From an uncultured Sutterella sp. (lineage in GTDB: Bacteria > Pseudomonadota > Gammaproteobacteria > Burkholderiales > Burkholderiaceae_F): 64,000 nucleotides of DNA. The first letter of the stretch is position 1. Every line of letters starts with the position of its first letter. The stretch covers positions 73,994 through 137,993 of the forward strand of contig UPZS01000002.1 of NCBI GenBank assembly GCA_900538905.1, written 5' to 3'. Both the position numbers and the translations under genes were made by a program. Under the pieces are notes generated by a model. It was not told where the DNA came from. It made no database searches and saw only the letters and a list, made by a program, of their open reading frames with translations. Below are positions 55,255-64,000 of this stretch, one piece after another.

Positions 55255-55737
55255 TCACGGCAGGCGGTTAATCGCCTGATCCTGGACACTTTCTAGAAAG
55301 TCACCGGCAGCCCCCTTACCGGGAATCCGGCAGTCCGGCTTAATTTCCAAAAGCGGAACCAGCACAAAGGCGCGTTCGTGCATGCGCGGGTGCGGCAGAG
55401 TCAGAAAAGGTGTCTGCTGAACCACGTCACCGTATAAAAGCAGATCCAAATCCAACGTGCGCGGAGCATTGTGTACTCCCTCCGGACGAACGCGATGCGC
55501 TTCGTTTTCAATGACAAAAAGTGCGCGCAACAACGCCTCCGGTTCCAATTCCGTTTCCACCGTCGCAACAGCATTGACATAGTCGGGTCCGGAAGAGTCA
55601 ACTGGTGCCGTGCGGTAAAAAGAGCTTACCTTGAGCAACCTCGTCTGCTCAATCTCACTGATCCTTTTGAGCGCTTGTTCAAGCGCCTTTTTGGGCTCGC
55701 CCAGATTGGCACCCAACGCGATTACGGCTTCGGTCAT
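55255..55737 (-). CDS. folK: 2-amino-4-hydroxy-6-hydroxymethyldihydropteridine pyrophosphokinase
   Basis: 160 residues. HPPK motifs IALGANLG, FYRTAPVDSSGPDYVNAV, RTLDLDLLLYGD (two Mg-binding aspartates) and LPHPRMHERAFVL. It pyrophosphorylates the pterin in folate synthesis. Start overlaps the pcnB stop by four bases. A folK-pcnB-hda block is typical of Betaproteobacteria. Confidence 0.96.
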   Translation of the reverse strand: MTEAVIALGANLGEPKKALEQALKRISEIEQTRLLKVSSFYRTAPVDSSGPDYVNAVATVETELEPEALLRALFVIENEAHRVRPEGVHNAPRTLDLDLLLYGDVVQQTPFLTLPHPRMHERAFVLVPLLEIKPDCRIPGKGAAGDFLESVQDQAINRLP

Positions 55738-57314
55738 GACGGTTCAAGCTTGGATTCTGCCTTGTCACTTTTAGGACGGCGACGGCGGCGTTTGGGCTTA
55801 GCCGAAACAACAGACGCGGCATCGTCAGTCTTTTCTGCAAGCTTTGCTTCACTTGTCTGCTTCTCGACTCCGGCCTTTTCCGCCGAAGATCGGCGACGTC
55901 GGGGGGACTTATTGCGAGGCTCGTAGCGTGTGGCCTCTTCCGTGAAGCGCTCTTCGTCGCGCTGCTCTTTTTGACGACTCTTAGAGCCGGCTCGCGCTTG
56001 GGTAGCCGTGCGACGCGCTTCGACCTCGGCCTGAGCCACCATGTCAGCGCGCTTTTGTTCATCTGCGTCGACAAAATCTTCCCACCAGTGCACGAGGCTC
56101 TCGGGAACATGCCCCAAAGCACTGCGCAGAAGCATGAAGTCATACCCAGCTCGATACTTAGGATGCTCGACGAGGGTATAGGGATTCTTGCCGGTGCGCC
56201 GTTCGAATCGAAGCTGCAGCATCCAGATAAGCTTCATGTCGGCAACAAAGCGGCACTGAATGGCAAGTTTTGCCGATTGCGTGGCGATCACCTCTTCGGC
56301 AGCCGAGTAAAGCGCCATGGCTCTTGCCGAACCCTTATTGCTTGTCGAAGACTTCTGATAGGCGTCCCAGCGCTTTTTCACTTGGGGCCACAAAAGCGTG
56401 GCAAACAGGAACGCAGGTGAAATCTTTTTCCCCACGGCGATACGCTCGTCGGTGCGCTTGAGCGCGAGCATCAGAAACTTCTCGCCGTCGGGCTCATCAA
56501 GAATGACATCGAGCATCGGCAAAAGCGAACGATGCAGACCTGCGGCACGAAGTTTGAGCAAACACTCTTCTGCGCGGCCGCACGTAAAAAGCTTGACCAT
56601 TTCGTCAAACAGACGGGCAGCAGGCACATTGCCGAGCAACGGCGCCATTTCCGCGATGGCTCGATCCGCGCTTTTTTCAATCTTGAAACCCAACTTGGCA
56701 GAAATACGCACGGCACGCATCATGCGCACCGGGTCCTCTCGATAGCGCGCCTGCGGATAACCGATCATGCGTAGCGTCTTGCGTCGAATATCCTCGTAGC
56801 CGCCGTGATAATCGTAAATGTCCCCCGTCGACGGATCGTAGTAAAGCGCATTGATCGTAAAGTCGCGACGCGCTGCGTCTTCCCACATCTCCCCGAAAAT
56901 GTTGTCGGAAATGACGCGGCCGGAAGCATCCTTGCGAACGCCCGAAGCATCCAGTGCTCTGAATGTCGAACATTCAACAATTTCGTTTCCGAACACCACA
57001 TGCACCAGGCGGAAACGACGTCCGATGATGAAGGCACGACGCTGAGCACGCTTAACCTGTTCGGGCGTGGCATCAGTGGCCACATCGAAATCTTTGGGCT
57101 TGACCCCGAGCAACAAATCACGCACAGCGCCGCCCACAACGTAGGCTTTGTAACCGCGCTGCTGCAAAATTGAGCACGTACGCACCGCGGCAAAGCTCAC
57201 CAGTTTCGGATCAATGCCGTGTTCGCTTGCCTTAATAATGCGAGGCTCCTTATTGACCTCGTGATTGTTGCGCCCCACGATGGAGGCGATCATGCGCTTG
57301 ACGTAATCAAACAC
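55734..57314 (-). CDS. pcnB: Poly(A) polymerase I PcnB
   Basis: 526 residues. Nucleotidyltransferase head with VVGGAVRDLLLGVKPKDFDVATD, RRDFTINALYYDPSTGD (polymerase catalytic region) and the YREDPVRMMRAVRISAKLGF helix. The C-terminal 130 residues are basic with long Lys/Arg stretches (RRRRRPKSDKAE). PcnB adds A-tails that prompt RNA decay. The catalytic set could also suit a CCA-adding enzyme, but the length and context favour PcnB. GTG start with GGAG upstream. Confidence 0.94.
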   Translation of the reverse strand: MFDYVKRMIASIVGRNNHEVNKEPRIIKASEHGIDPKLVSFAAVRTCSILQQRGYKAYVVGGAVRDLLLGVKPKDFDVATDATPEQVKRAQRRAFIIGRRFRLVHVVFGNEIVECSTFRALDASGVRKDASGRVISDNIFGEMWEDAARRDFTINALYYDPSTGDIYDYHGGYEDIRRKTLRMIGYPQARYREDPVRMMRAVRISAKLGFKIEKSADRAIAEMAPLLGNVPAARLFDEMVKLFTCGRAEECLLKLRAAGLHRSLLPMLDVILDEPDGEKFLMLALKRTDERIAVGKKISPAFLFATLLWPQVKKRWDAYQKSSTSNKGSARAMALYSAAEEVIATQSAKLAIQCRFVADMKLIWMLQLRFERRTGKNPYTLVEHPKYRAGYDFMLLRSALGHVPESLVHWWEDFVDADEQKRADMVAQAEVEARRTATQARAGSKSRQKEQRDEERFTEEATRYEPRNKSPRRRRSSAEKAGVEKQTSEAKLAEKTDDAASVVSAKPKRRRRRPKSDKAESKLEPS

Positions 57315-57374
57315 TTATTCTTTACTCCGTTCGTCCGCTCTTCTATTGATTTGCATGCGGCTCTTTTCTCTTTT

Positions 57375-58145
57375 CTACTTTCTTTTTCTCAAAAGACGAG
57401 GCGCATTTTCTCGATTTGCCAGCGCTTTGGCAACAAGCTGCGCCGCAAAGTCGTACTCTGCCTGAGTGTAACTGTCCGTCACACACCAGCCGCGCTCGCT
57501 CGCAATGCGCAGCAACGTCTCCCTTGCATTCACGACGCAACAGCGCCCTCCCTTTTTGTCAACATACTCAAAAAGGGCAAGATCGGCGTCGCTGTCCGAC
57601 CAGAATTCGTATTCGTCGATCGTCGTGCCCAGTCGCTTCAACTCACCAACGAGTTTTTCAACAGCCGTCACCTTGCCCTGCTGATACGTGATCGGCTCAA
57701 TCCAGCGACCGGTGAAATTGCCGGATTGGTCTTCCTGCGGCCTGACCGACAACAGGTAATCCACGCCGAACAAGTCGGCGGAAGGCTGCGTGGCATAGCT
57801 GTAAGTGGCCGAACAGATCGCTGTGACGGCGCCCGTTTGCTTGGCCTCATTGACAATTCTGACGGAACTTGCAGGAAGAATTTTTTCAAGTACCTCCGCA
57901 CGATAGGCTTTGCGAGCCGCATCCAAATCCGCACGATTGAACTGAGCCAGAAACTGCATCTGCCACATTTCGTACTCATCAATATTCAATGTCTGCTCGA
58001 TATATTCGCGCGTAAAACGATTAAGCGTTTCTTCTGCAGTTACACGCACAGTCTTTTCGCAGGCCCTGAGGAGCCACTTGCACCAGATATCCCCCGTATC
58101 GATGGGCATCAACGTGTGATCAAGGTCGTAAACAACAAGCTTCAC
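57375..58145 (-). CDS. HAD-IB (SerB-like) phosphatase
   Basis: 256 residues. HAD motif I YDLDHTLMP at the N-terminus (nucleophile aspartate), motif II ICSATYSYAT, and motif IV SDSDADLALFE, with a cap domain between. It belongs to the HAD-IB family related to phosphoserine phosphatase. Its stop is 60 bases before pcnB. The GTG at 58145 follows a TGAGGA ribosome site, which fixes the start right after the hda stop (10 bases). Substrate not known. Confidence 0.88.
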   Translation of the reverse strand: MKLVVYDLDHTLMPIDTGDIWCKWLLRACEKTVRVTAEETLNRFTREYIEQTLNIDEYEMWQMQFLAQFNRADLDAARKAYRAEVLEKILPASSVRIVNEAKQTGAVTAICSATYSYATQPSADLFGVDYLLSVRPQEDQSGNFTGRWIEPITYQQGKVTAVEKLVGELKRLGTTIDEYEFWSDSDADLALFEYVDKKGGRCCVVNARETLLRIASERGWCVTDSYTQAEYDFAAQLVAKALANRENAPRLLRKRK

Positions 58146-58155
58146 AAATTCTTCC

Positions 58156-58890
58156 TCAGTTCTTAGAAAGAACATCTTTGAGCGTCGCATCCAACAGGAC
58201 CGTGGTGATGCGCCGATGTTCGCGGACGGCCTTCTCATCGACCGCATCTAAAAAACGCCGTAATCCGCGCATGTCTCGCGGGCAGCGAGCTTCGATCCAA
58301 CGTCTCTGGGCCGAATCGAACTCAATGCCGCGCTCACGAGCCAAACGCAGGAATTCTTCACCCGCTTCGTCAGCAGACAAATATCGCAACTGGTATGTCA
58401 GCCCCCACATCAGACGTGTCTTCACGTCGTCGCGGATGTTGAGGTCCGCAGGTCGAATGGTGCCCGCACAAACAATGCGCGCCTGCGGGTGCGAACGCAC
58501 ATCGTTCATCAGAAAGAACAACCGTTCGAGATCCTCATTGTCGAGTCGCTCGACATTGTCAACCGTGTAAAAAAGCGTCTGCTCATCGTATTCGGGCACA
58601 CGCATGCGCTGAGTCGGCGTAATGGCTCGTAACAGATGCGAACGACCGCTGCCGGGTGGTCCCCATATGTAAATGAACTGCGGCCCCAGTCCCTTCTTGC
58701 AATCACGCAACGCAGCCAAAAGCTCAGCATTGCTGCCGACACGGAAATTGTCCAGCGTCGGTGCTTCGGGCTCCACGAGATTGAGCAAAAGTTGTTCGGT
58801 AGGCTGCGCGTTCAATTGAGTTCTGCAGTGCTCGAAAAGGTGTAACAGAAAAGCGGGCACGTCGGCATTTGCTTCGGTAAACGTCTTCAA
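58156..58890 (-). CDS. hda: DnaA regulatory inactivator Hda
   Basis: 244 residues from a TTG. DnaA-like AAA+ domain with TLDNFRVGSNAELLAALRDC, Walker A-like WGPPGSGRSHLLRA (the GRSH form is characteristic of Hda), sensor region and arginine finger around LTYQLRYLSADE. Hda with the clamp promotes ATP hydrolysis by DnaA to reset initiation. The first 25 residues look non-conserved and the true start may be another TTG at 58815; neither has a good ribosome site. Divergent from purM. Confidence 0.9.
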   Translation of the reverse strand: MKTFTEANADVPAFLLHLFEHCRTQLNAQPTEQLLLNLVEPEAPTLDNFRVGSNAELLAALRDCKKGLGPQFIYIWGPPGSGRSHLLRAITPTQRMRVPEYDEQTLFYTVDNVERLDNEDLERLFFLMNDVRSHPQARIVCAGTIRPADLNIRDDVKTRLMWGLTYQLRYLSADEAGEEFLRLARERGIEFDSAQRRWIEARCPRDMRGLRRFLDAVDEKAVREHRRITTVLLDATLKDVLSKN

Positions 58891-59014
58891 GGAAGACAGC
58901 TTGTATCCGAGTGGGCTAAAATGTCGGATTCAAGGCAAACGTCGGCATGGCGCTTAAGTTTAGCGCGAAGCCGGCTTCGGCGTTCTAAATTCTCTTGACT
59001 GCCCCATCAAAACA

Positions 59015-60043
59015 ATGACTCAGCTTTCCTATGCCGCCGCCGGCGTCTCCATTGACAACGGCGATGAACTTGTCGATCGCATCAAACCCGCTGCCAAGCG
59101 CACCATGATTCCGGGCGTGCTCGGTTCCATCGGCGGATTCGGCGCTCTCTTTGAAATCAGCAAAGACTATAAAAACCCGGTGCTCGTTTCCGGCACTGAC
59201 GGCGTAGGAACCAAGCTCATGCTTGCCTTCCAGCTCAACCGTCACGATACGGTCGGTCAGGATCTGGTGGCCATGAGCGTCAACGACATTCTCGTTCAGG
59301 GTGCCAAAAGCCTCTTTTTCCTTGATTATTTCGGTTGCGGCAAACTTGACGTGGACACGGCCGAACGTGTGGTCAAGGGCATTGCGCATGGCTGCGAACT
59401 CGCAGGCTGCGCTCTGATCGGCGGTGAGACGGCAGAAATGCCGGGCATGTATCCCGACGGCGAATACGATCTTGCGGGCTTTGCCGTGGGCATCGTGGAA
59501 AAAGACGAAATCATTGACGGCAAGAGCATTAAGCCGGGCGACGTCGTGATCGGTCTGGCCAGCTCCGGCCCCCACTCCAACGGCTTCTCGCTCATCCGCA
59601 AAGTGGTGGAAGTTTCGGGCGCCGACTGGCAGATGCCCTTCGACGGTGCTACGCTCGCCGACCGCGCAATGGAACCCACACGCATCTATGTCAAGCAGGT
59701 GCTCAATGTGATGAAGTCCGTGAAAATCAAGGGCATGGCTCACATCACGGGCGGTGGTCTGGTGGAAAACATTCCCCGTGTGTTGCCCGAAGGCACGCAA
59801 TGTGTCGTACACGCCGACAGCTGGAAGCGTCCGGCCATCTTTGACTGGTTGCAGGAAAAGGGCAACATTGATGCCCACGAAATGCATCGCGTATTCAATA
59901 ACGGCATCGGCATGGCCATCGTGGTCGACGCAGCTGACGCCGAACGCACCAAGGCACTCTTTGAAGCCGAAGGCGAGACCGTGTACACGATCGGCGAAAT
60001 CCGTGAACTGCCTGCCGGCGAAGCGCCCTGCGTTGTTCTTTAA
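59015..60043 (+). CDS. purM: Phosphoribosylformylglycinamidine cyclo-ligase
   Basis: 342 residues. ATP-grasp-like PurM fold: [54 protein letters not shown]-like [12 protein letters not shown] and [16 protein letters not shown]. It makes aminoimidazole ribotide in purine synthesis. It is divergent from hda, the standard arrangement. No PurR-like box is evident in the 124-base gap. An antisense open frame covering it is a coding shadow. Confidence 0.97.
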   Translation: MTQLSYAAAGVSIDNGDELVDRIKPAAKRTMIPGVLGSIGGFGALFEISKDYKNPVLVSGTDGVGTKLMLAFQLNRHDTVGQDLVAMSVNDILVQGAKSLFFLDYFGCGKLDVDTAERVVKGIAHGCELAGCALIGGETAEMPGMYPDGEYDLAGFAVGIVEKDEIIDGKSIKPGDVVIGLASSGPHSNGFSLIRKVVEVSGADWQMPFDGATLADRAMEPTRIYVKQVLNVMKSVKIKGMAHITGGGLVENIPRVLPEGTQCVVHADSWKRPAIFDWLQEKGNIDAHEMHRVFNNGIGMAIVVDAADAERTKALFEAEGETVYTIGEIRELPAGEAPCVVL

Positions 60044-60064
60044 CCCGCAATAGCAAAAGCAAAT

Positions 60065-60104
60065 AAAGCGCGGCAAAAGGTTGAGCCCTTGACCCGCGCT
60101 TTTT
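60065..60104 (+). terminator. Terminator of purM
   Basis: AAAGCGCGG / CCGCGCTTT stem with a 20-base loop followed by TTTC, 22 bases past the stop. Confidence 0.82.
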
Positions 60105-60120
60105 CATACCCACGACACTC

Positions 60121-60444
60121 ATGCGCGTTTATTTGTGTTGTCCCAGACGAAAAGGCGGTGCCGAGCTGCATGAACTCGACGTTCCCAAGGGCGCCGTTGT
60201 TGCCGATGCACTCAAAGCGGCCGGCTTTCCCCGCGAGACCGCCTGCGGCATCTTCTGCGAAAAATGCACGCCCGAGACCGTTCTGAACCCAGACGATCGC
60301 ATCGATATTGCCGTAGAACTGACGCTTTCGCCCATGGAAGTGCGCCGTCTGCGCGCGCAGAACAAGGAGCGCACGGCCGTTCCGCGCCCGCGTCACGGCG
60401 GCATTCATCAGCTCATCAAGCCTCTGGACGACACAGAGGCCTAA
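60121..60444 (+). CDS. rnfH: RnfH-family ubiquitin-like protein
   Basis: 107 residues, a small beta-grasp fold: ELHELDVPKGAVVADALKAAG, ACGIFCEKC and DRIDIAVELTLSPMEVRRLRA, the last being the RnfH/UPF0125 signature. The role is unclear; the name comes from rnf operons in Rhodobacter. It often sits beside smpB in gammaproteobacteria and before guaB in Betaproteobacteria. It lies between purM and guaB here. A cysteine pair (CEKC) in the middle is unusual for the fold. Confidence 0.86.
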   Translation: MRVYLCCPRRKGGAELHELDVPKGAVVADALKAAGFPRETACGIFCEKCTPETVLNPDDRIDIAVELTLSPMEVRRLRAQNKERTAVPRPRHGGIHQLIKPLDDTEA

Positions 60445-60474
60445 AATTTTTTCGTTTTAAATCCCAAAACCTCT

Positions 60475-60503
60475 TTCAATAGGACACATTTTGTGCCTAT
60501 AAT
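60475..60503 (+). promoter_or_regulatory. Promoter of guaB
   Basis: A perfect -10 TATAAT at 60498-60503, with TTCAAT as a weak -35 at 17 bases spacing. The leader of about 80 bases to the start has a GC-rich segment and a T10 run (60562-60571). Confidence 0.65.
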
Positions 60504-60589
60504 GCGAGGTTAACCAAAAGCATCCGGGGCCTCTTGGGCGAACGTCCGGCACTGCGACCCGTTTTTTTTTTGCTTTGAGGTTACCGAAA

Positions 60590-62056
60590 ATGCGTCTCCT
60601 GCAGAAGGCACTCACCTTCGACGACGTTCTGCTCGTCCCCGCCTACTCTGAAGTTCTCCCCCGCGATGTGCAACTGCGCACGCGTCTGACTCGCGAAATT
60701 ACCCTGAATCTTCCGATGGTGTCCGCCGCTATGGACACGGTTTCCGAAGCCAACCTGGCCATCGCCATGGCACAGGAAGGCGGCATCGGCATCATCCACA
60801 AGAATCTCACGGCTCAGCAGCAAGCTGCTGAAGTCGCCAAGGTCAAGCGCCACGAATCGGGCGTAGTGAGCGACCCGATCACGGTCGGTCCCGACATGCT
60901 TGTGGGCGACGTGATCCGTATGTGCCAGGAACACCGCATCAGCGGTGTTCCGGTCGTGGAAGGCCGTCACGTTCTGGGCATGGTCACCAACCGCGACCTT
61001 CGCTTCGAATCCCGCATGGAAGCCCCCGTACGCGAAGTGATGACTCCGCGCGATCGTCTCGTGACCGTCCAAGAAGGTTCCAGCCTCGACGAAGCCAAGC
61101 GTTTGATGCACGAAAATCGTCTTGAACGCGTGCTCGTGGTCGACAAGGACTTCAACCTCTGCGGCCTCATTACTGTCAAAGACATCATCAAGGCTACCGA
61201 ACATCCCTATGCCGCCAAGGACAACGAAGGCAAGCTGCTGGCAGGCGCCTCGATCGGCGTGGGTGCCGGTACCGAAGAGCGTCTCGAATTGCTCGTTGAA
61301 GCCGGCGTGGACGTAGTTGTCGTCGACACGGCTCACGGCCACAGCAAGGGCGTGCTTGACCGCGTGGCATGGGTTAAGAAGAACTATCCCAACCTGCAGG
61401 TGATCGGCGGCAACATCGCCACCGGCGCCGCAGCCCGCGCTCTGGTTGACCACGGTGCCGACGCCGTCAAGGTCGGTATCGGTCCGGGCTCCATCTGCAC
61501 GACCCGTATCGTGGCCGGCGTGGGCGTTCCTCAGATTTCCGCCATCAGCAACGTTGCCGAAGCGCTTGAAGGCACCGGCGTTCCTCTGATCGCCGACGGC
61601 GGCATCCGCTTCTCGGGCGACATCGCCAAGGCCATCGCTGCCGGCGCCAACTGCGTCATGATGGGCGGTATGCTTGCCGGTACCGAAGAAGCTCCGGGCG
61701 AAGTGATCCTCTATCAGGGCCGCTCCTACAAGAGCTACCGCGGCATGGGCTCTCTGGGCGCCATGTTCAAGGGTTCCGCCGACCGCTACTTCCAGGACAA
61801 CAACTCGGGCAATCTCGACAAGCTCGTGCCGGAAGGTATCGAAGGCATGGTGCCGTTCAAGGGCTCCGTGGTAACGATCCTCTACCAGATGGCCGGTGGT
61901 CTGCGCTCCTCGATGGGCTACTGCGGCTGCCGCACGATCGACGAAATGCGCTCTCGCGCCGAATTCGTTGAAATCACGGCCGCCGGCTGGCGTGAAAGCC
62001 ACGTCCACGACGTGAAGATCACGAAGGAAGCCCCGAACTACCGTCAGGAAAACTAA
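60590..62056 (+). CDS. guaB: Inosine-5'-monophosphate dehydrogenase
   Basis: 488 residues. [17 protein letters not shown] start; two CBS domains (about 95-205); [44 protein letters not shown] with the catalytic cysteine, and [15 protein letters not shown]. It oxidises IMP to XMP, the committed step of GMP synthesis. The ATG at 60590 gives the usual start; upstream in-frame codons are ignored. guaA follows after a terminator. Confidence 0.98.
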   Translation: MRLLQKALTFDDVLLVPAYSEVLPRDVQLRTRLTREITLNLPMVSAAMDTVSEANLAIAMAQEGGIGIIHKNLTAQQQAAEVAKVKRHESGVVSDPITVGPDMLVGDVIRMCQEHRISGVPVVEGRHVLGMVTNRDLRFESRMEAPVREVMTPRDRLVTVQEGSSLDEAKRLMHENRLERVLVVDKDFNLCGLITVKDIIKATEHPYAAKDNEGKLLAGASIGVGAGTEERLELLVEAGVDVVVVDTAHGHSKGVLDRVAWVKKNYPNLQVIGGNIATGAAARALVDHGADAVKVGIGPGSICTTRIVAGVGVPQISAISNVAEALEGTGVPLIADGGIRFSGDIAKAIAAGANCVMMGGMLAGTEEAPGEVILYQGRSYKSYRGMGSLGAMFKGSADRYFQDNNSGNLDKLVPEGIEGMVPFKGSVVTILYQMAGGLRSSMGYCGCRTIDEMRSRAEFVEITAAGWRESHVHDVKITKEAPNYRQEN

Positions 62057-62082
62057 TCCTGCCTAGGTAGGTTAAAATAGCG

Positions 62083-62115
62083 CGGCGCGGGTTTTACCCC
62101 GCGCCGTTTCTTTTT
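62083..62115 (+). terminator. Terminator between guaB and guaA
   Basis: CGGCGCGGG / CCCGCGCCG stem with a six-base loop, then TTTCTTTTT. guaA may therefore have its own promoter or rely on readthrough. Confidence 0.85.
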
Positions 62116-62189
62116 ACCGCCGCCTCTCAAGCAAAATTTTTGCCAACTTGCCCGCTGACGGCGGCCCCGCACCGCTCAAATTTCCAGAC

Positions 62190-63755
62190 ATGCTACACGA
62201 TCGCATTCTTATTCTCGATTTCGGAAGCCAGGTGACGCAGCTCATCGCACGCCGTGTGCGTGAAGCTCATGTGTACTGCGAAGTGCACCCCAACGACGTT
62301 TCCGCCGACTTCATCCGCGAATTCAATCCCAAGGGCATCATTCTGTCAGGCTCTCACATGAGCGCCTACGAAGAGTCCAACGATCAGGTGAGTCCGGCCG
62401 TGTTCAGTGCCGGCGTTCCCGTGCTCGGCATCTGCTACGGCATGCAGACGATGGCCCAGCAGCTGGGCGGTCGCGTAGAAAGCGGCTCCAAGCGTGAATT
62501 CGGCTACGCCGAAGTGCGCGCCCACAACCACACCAAACTTCTTGAAGGCATCGAAGACTTCAAAGGTCCTGAAGGCGAAGGCATGCTCAAGGTTTGGATG
62601 AGCCACGGCGACAAAGTCACCGTCATGCCCGAAGGCTTCAAGCTGATGTGCTCAACGCCCTCCTGCCCGATCGCCGGCATGGCCGATGAAACCCGCGGTT
62701 TCTACGCCGTGCAGTTCCATCCGGAAGTCACGCACACCGTGCAGGGCAGCGTCATGCTCAAGCGCTTTGTCACGGATATCTGCCACTGCAAGCCTGATTG
62801 GGTGATGGGCGACTACATCGCCGAAGCCGTCGAAATGATCCGCCAGCAGACCAACGGAGAGGAAGTGATCCTCGGTTTGTCGGGCGGTGTAGACAGCTCG
62901 GTTGCCGCCGCACTCATTCACCGCGCCATTGGCGACAAGCTCACCTGCGTATTCGTCGACAACGGTCTGCTGCGCAAGGGTGAACGCGAACAGGTTCGCG
63001 AAACCTTCGAAAAGAACATGGGCCTGAAGCTCATTGTGGTCGACGCCGTCGATCGCTTCATGGGAGAACTCGCCGGCGTCACCGATCCTGAACAGAAGCG
63101 CAAAATCATCGGTCGCGAATTCGTAAATGTCTTCCAGGAAGAGGCCGAAAAGCTCTCCAACGCCAAGTGGCTTGCTCAAGGCACGATCTATCCTGACGTC
63201 ATTGAATCGGCCGGGGCCAAGACCAAGAAGGCCAAAACCATCAAGAGCCACCACAACGTGGGCGGTCTGCCTGAAACGCTTCACCTGAAGCTGCTCGAAC
63301 CGTTGCGTTCGCTCTTTAAGGACGAAGTGCGTGAACTCGGTGTCGAACTTGGTCTTCCCTACGAAATGGTTTACCGTCATCCGTTCCCGGGGCCGGGTCT
63401 GGGCGTTCGTATCCTGGGTGAAGTCAAGCGTGAATATGCCGATCTGTTGCGCGAAGCCGACGCCATCTTCATCGAAGAACTGCGCCGCGCCGGCTGGTAC
63501 GACAAGGTAAGTCAGGCTTTCGTTGTATTCCTGCCCGTCAAGAGCGTGGGCGTTATGGGCGATGGCCGCACTTACGACTGGGTTGTGAGCCTGCGTTCCG
63601 TTGAAACGAGCGACTTCATGACCGCTAAGTGGTCTGAACTGCCGTACTCGCTTTTGGCCACCGTCTCCAACCGCATCATCAACGAAGTGAAGGGCATCAA
63701 TCGCGTCGTCTACGATGTCTCGGGCAAGCCGCCTGCCACGATCGAGTGGGAATAA
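62190..63755 (+). CDS. guaA: GMP synthase (glutamine-hydrolysing)
   Basis: 521 residues. N-terminal class I amidotransferase ([24 protein letters not shown] nucleophile Cys82; [10 protein letters not shown]), ATP pyrophosphatase domain with [16 protein letters not shown], and C-terminal dimer domain ending PPATIEWE. It aminates XMP to GMP. The ATG at 62190 is the family start; a TTG frame upstream adds 14 residues and is not used. The 3' end of guaA is a known integration target of genomic islands. Confidence 0.98.
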   Translation: MLHDRILILDFGSQVTQLIARRVREAHVYCEVHPNDVSADFIREFNPKGIILSGSHMSAYEESNDQVSPAVFSAGVPVLGICYGMQTMAQQLGGRVESGSKREFGYAEVRAHNHTKLLEGIEDFKGPEGEGMLKVWMSHGDKVTVMPEGFKLMCSTPSCPIAGMADETRGFYAVQFHPEVTHTVQGSVMLKRFVTDICHCKPDWVMGDYIAEAVEMIRQQTNGEEVILGLSGGVDSSVAAALIHRAIGDKLTCVFVDNGLLRKGEREQVRETFEKNMGLKLIVVDAVDRFMGELAGVTDPEQKRKIIGREFVNVFQEEAEKLSNAKWLAQGTIYPDVIESAGAKTKKAKTIKSHHNVGGLPETLHLKLLEPLRSLFKDEVRELGVELGLPYEMVYRHPFPGPGLGVRILGEVKREYADLLREADAIFIEELRRAGWYDKVSQAFVVFLPVKSVGVMGDGRTYDWVVSLRSVETSDFMTAKWSELPYSLLATVSNRIINEVKGINRVVYDVSGKPPATIEWE

Positions 63756-63800
63756 TTACATTTTGCATTAGTGCAATATTTTGATGATATAAACATCATT

Positions 63801-63827
63801 AAGCCCGCATCATTGCGGGCTTTTTTG
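63801..63827 (+). terminator. Terminator of guaA
   Basis: AAGCCCGCA / TGCGGGCTT stem with a short loop followed by TTTTTTG, 45 bases past the stop. Confidence 0.9.
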
Positions 63828-63916
63828 TGTACTATAAAAGCTTACCAGATAGGGCGCTTTTAAAGCCACCACAGCAGACACCCAAAAATTGTTCACCCCA
63901 TACATTTCAGTCCGTG

Positions 63917-63969
63917 GTAGACATTATTTAGCAAATATGTTCTTACAATGTAGACATCAACTTTGTTGA
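63917..63969 (+). promoter_or_regulatory. Repeat-rich control region before the last gene
   Basis: GTAGACAT occurs twice (63917 and 63950, 33 bases apart, about three helical turns), and TCAACTTTGTTGA is a five-base inverted repeat at 63957-63969. A TACAAT that could serve as -10 lies between the repeats. The layout suggests an autoregulated promoter. Confidence 0.4.
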
Positions 63970-63988
63970 TTTAATAGCGAGAGTTTGA

Positions 63989-64000
63989 ATGGCTTCCGTA
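63989..64000 (+). CDS. Start of an unidentified gene, cut by the window edge
   Basis: Four codons (MASV) after a GAGAG ribosome site six bases upstream. The reading frame leaves the window. Nothing can be said of the product from four residues; its position 230 bases after guaA in AT-rich DNA makes an integrase one candidate, purely from context. Confidence 0.5.

Noticed and set aside
58985-60076. Long minus-strand open frame (363 codons) opposite purM
   Set aside because: Its protein is His/Ala/Phe-rich without family features and mirrors purM codon use; purM is certain.
60581-62008. 475-codon minus-strand frame opposite guaB
   Set aside because: Shadow of guaB with His/Ala/Val bias and no family signature.
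63756-63800. ATTTTGCATTAGTGCAATATT palindromic stretch after guaA as an att core
   Set aside because: TTGCA-TTAG-TGCAA is a short dyad that may be chance; an att site cannot be called without its partner outside the window.

Overview
The window reads as a bacterial chromosome of the Burkholderiales, most likely the gut-associated family Sutterellaceae (Sutterella/Parasutterella-like). This rests on the RpoD with a long acidic and Lys/Ala-rich insertion, a Burkholderiales-type porin, the purM / hda / HAD / pcnB / folK neighbourhood, PriB in the rpsF operon, QueH instead of QueG, and a periplasmic octaheme cytochrome that suits an anaerobic respirer. The placement is inferred from protein character, not from an rRNA gene; none is present.

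Layout. 1-4210 (minus): a CPA2 antiporter, an NfeD protein, an SPFH/band-7 protein and two tandem proteins of unknown function that look like distant paralogs; the last runs off the left edge. 4465-12635: the macromolecular-synthesis genes rpsU, yqeY, dnaG and rpoD (all minus), with argO (+) and glnK-amtB (minus) lodged between dnaG and rpoD. A sigma-54 promoter sits before glnK. 12853-20224: queH, an EamA transporter, tRNA-Ser, mntP, an XRE regulator, a YoaA-type helicase coupled to a lysine-rich periplasmic protein, and an MFS pump. 20365-25659 (minus): gpsA, rpsO, pnp, tpiA, secG, tRNA-Leu, tRNA-Gln. 25736-33078: two more EamA transporters, a methyltransferase, a DUF748 protein, a YgbA-family protein with a small membrane partner, and a porin.

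33116-35734 holds ccmI and the most distinctive gene of the window, an octaheme nitrite reductase. 36093-41384: rimO, pgeF, rluD, bamD, a NUDIX hydrolase and smpB; the divergent rluD and bamD share overlapping start codons. 41622-48625: a Tat-exported cupin, an AEC carrier coupled to nikR, a Bcr/CflA-type MFS pump, tsaE-amiC and a PIN-PhoH ATPase. 48694-58890 (minus): DUF456, the rpsF-priB-rpsR-rplI-dnaB operon, tRNA-Thr with a decayed copy beside it, a DUF945 protein, an amino-acid binding protein, and folK-pcnB-HAD-hda. 59015-63755 (+): purM, rnfH, guaB, guaA. At the right edge, after guaA and its terminator, the sequence turns AT-rich and a new gene begins.

Most of the window is core housekeeping. 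I see no CRISPR array, no insertion sequence, no prophage and no recognised defence system. Recurrent themes are nitrogen (glnK-amtB, argO, nitrite reductase, ygbA), metals (mntP, nikR) and small-molecule export. The unusual points are the octaheme reductase with a Tyr-x-Cys motif, the broken macromolecular-synthesis operon, the tRNA-Thr remnant, the paired unknown proteins at the left edge, and a possible island junction at the 3' end of guaA.
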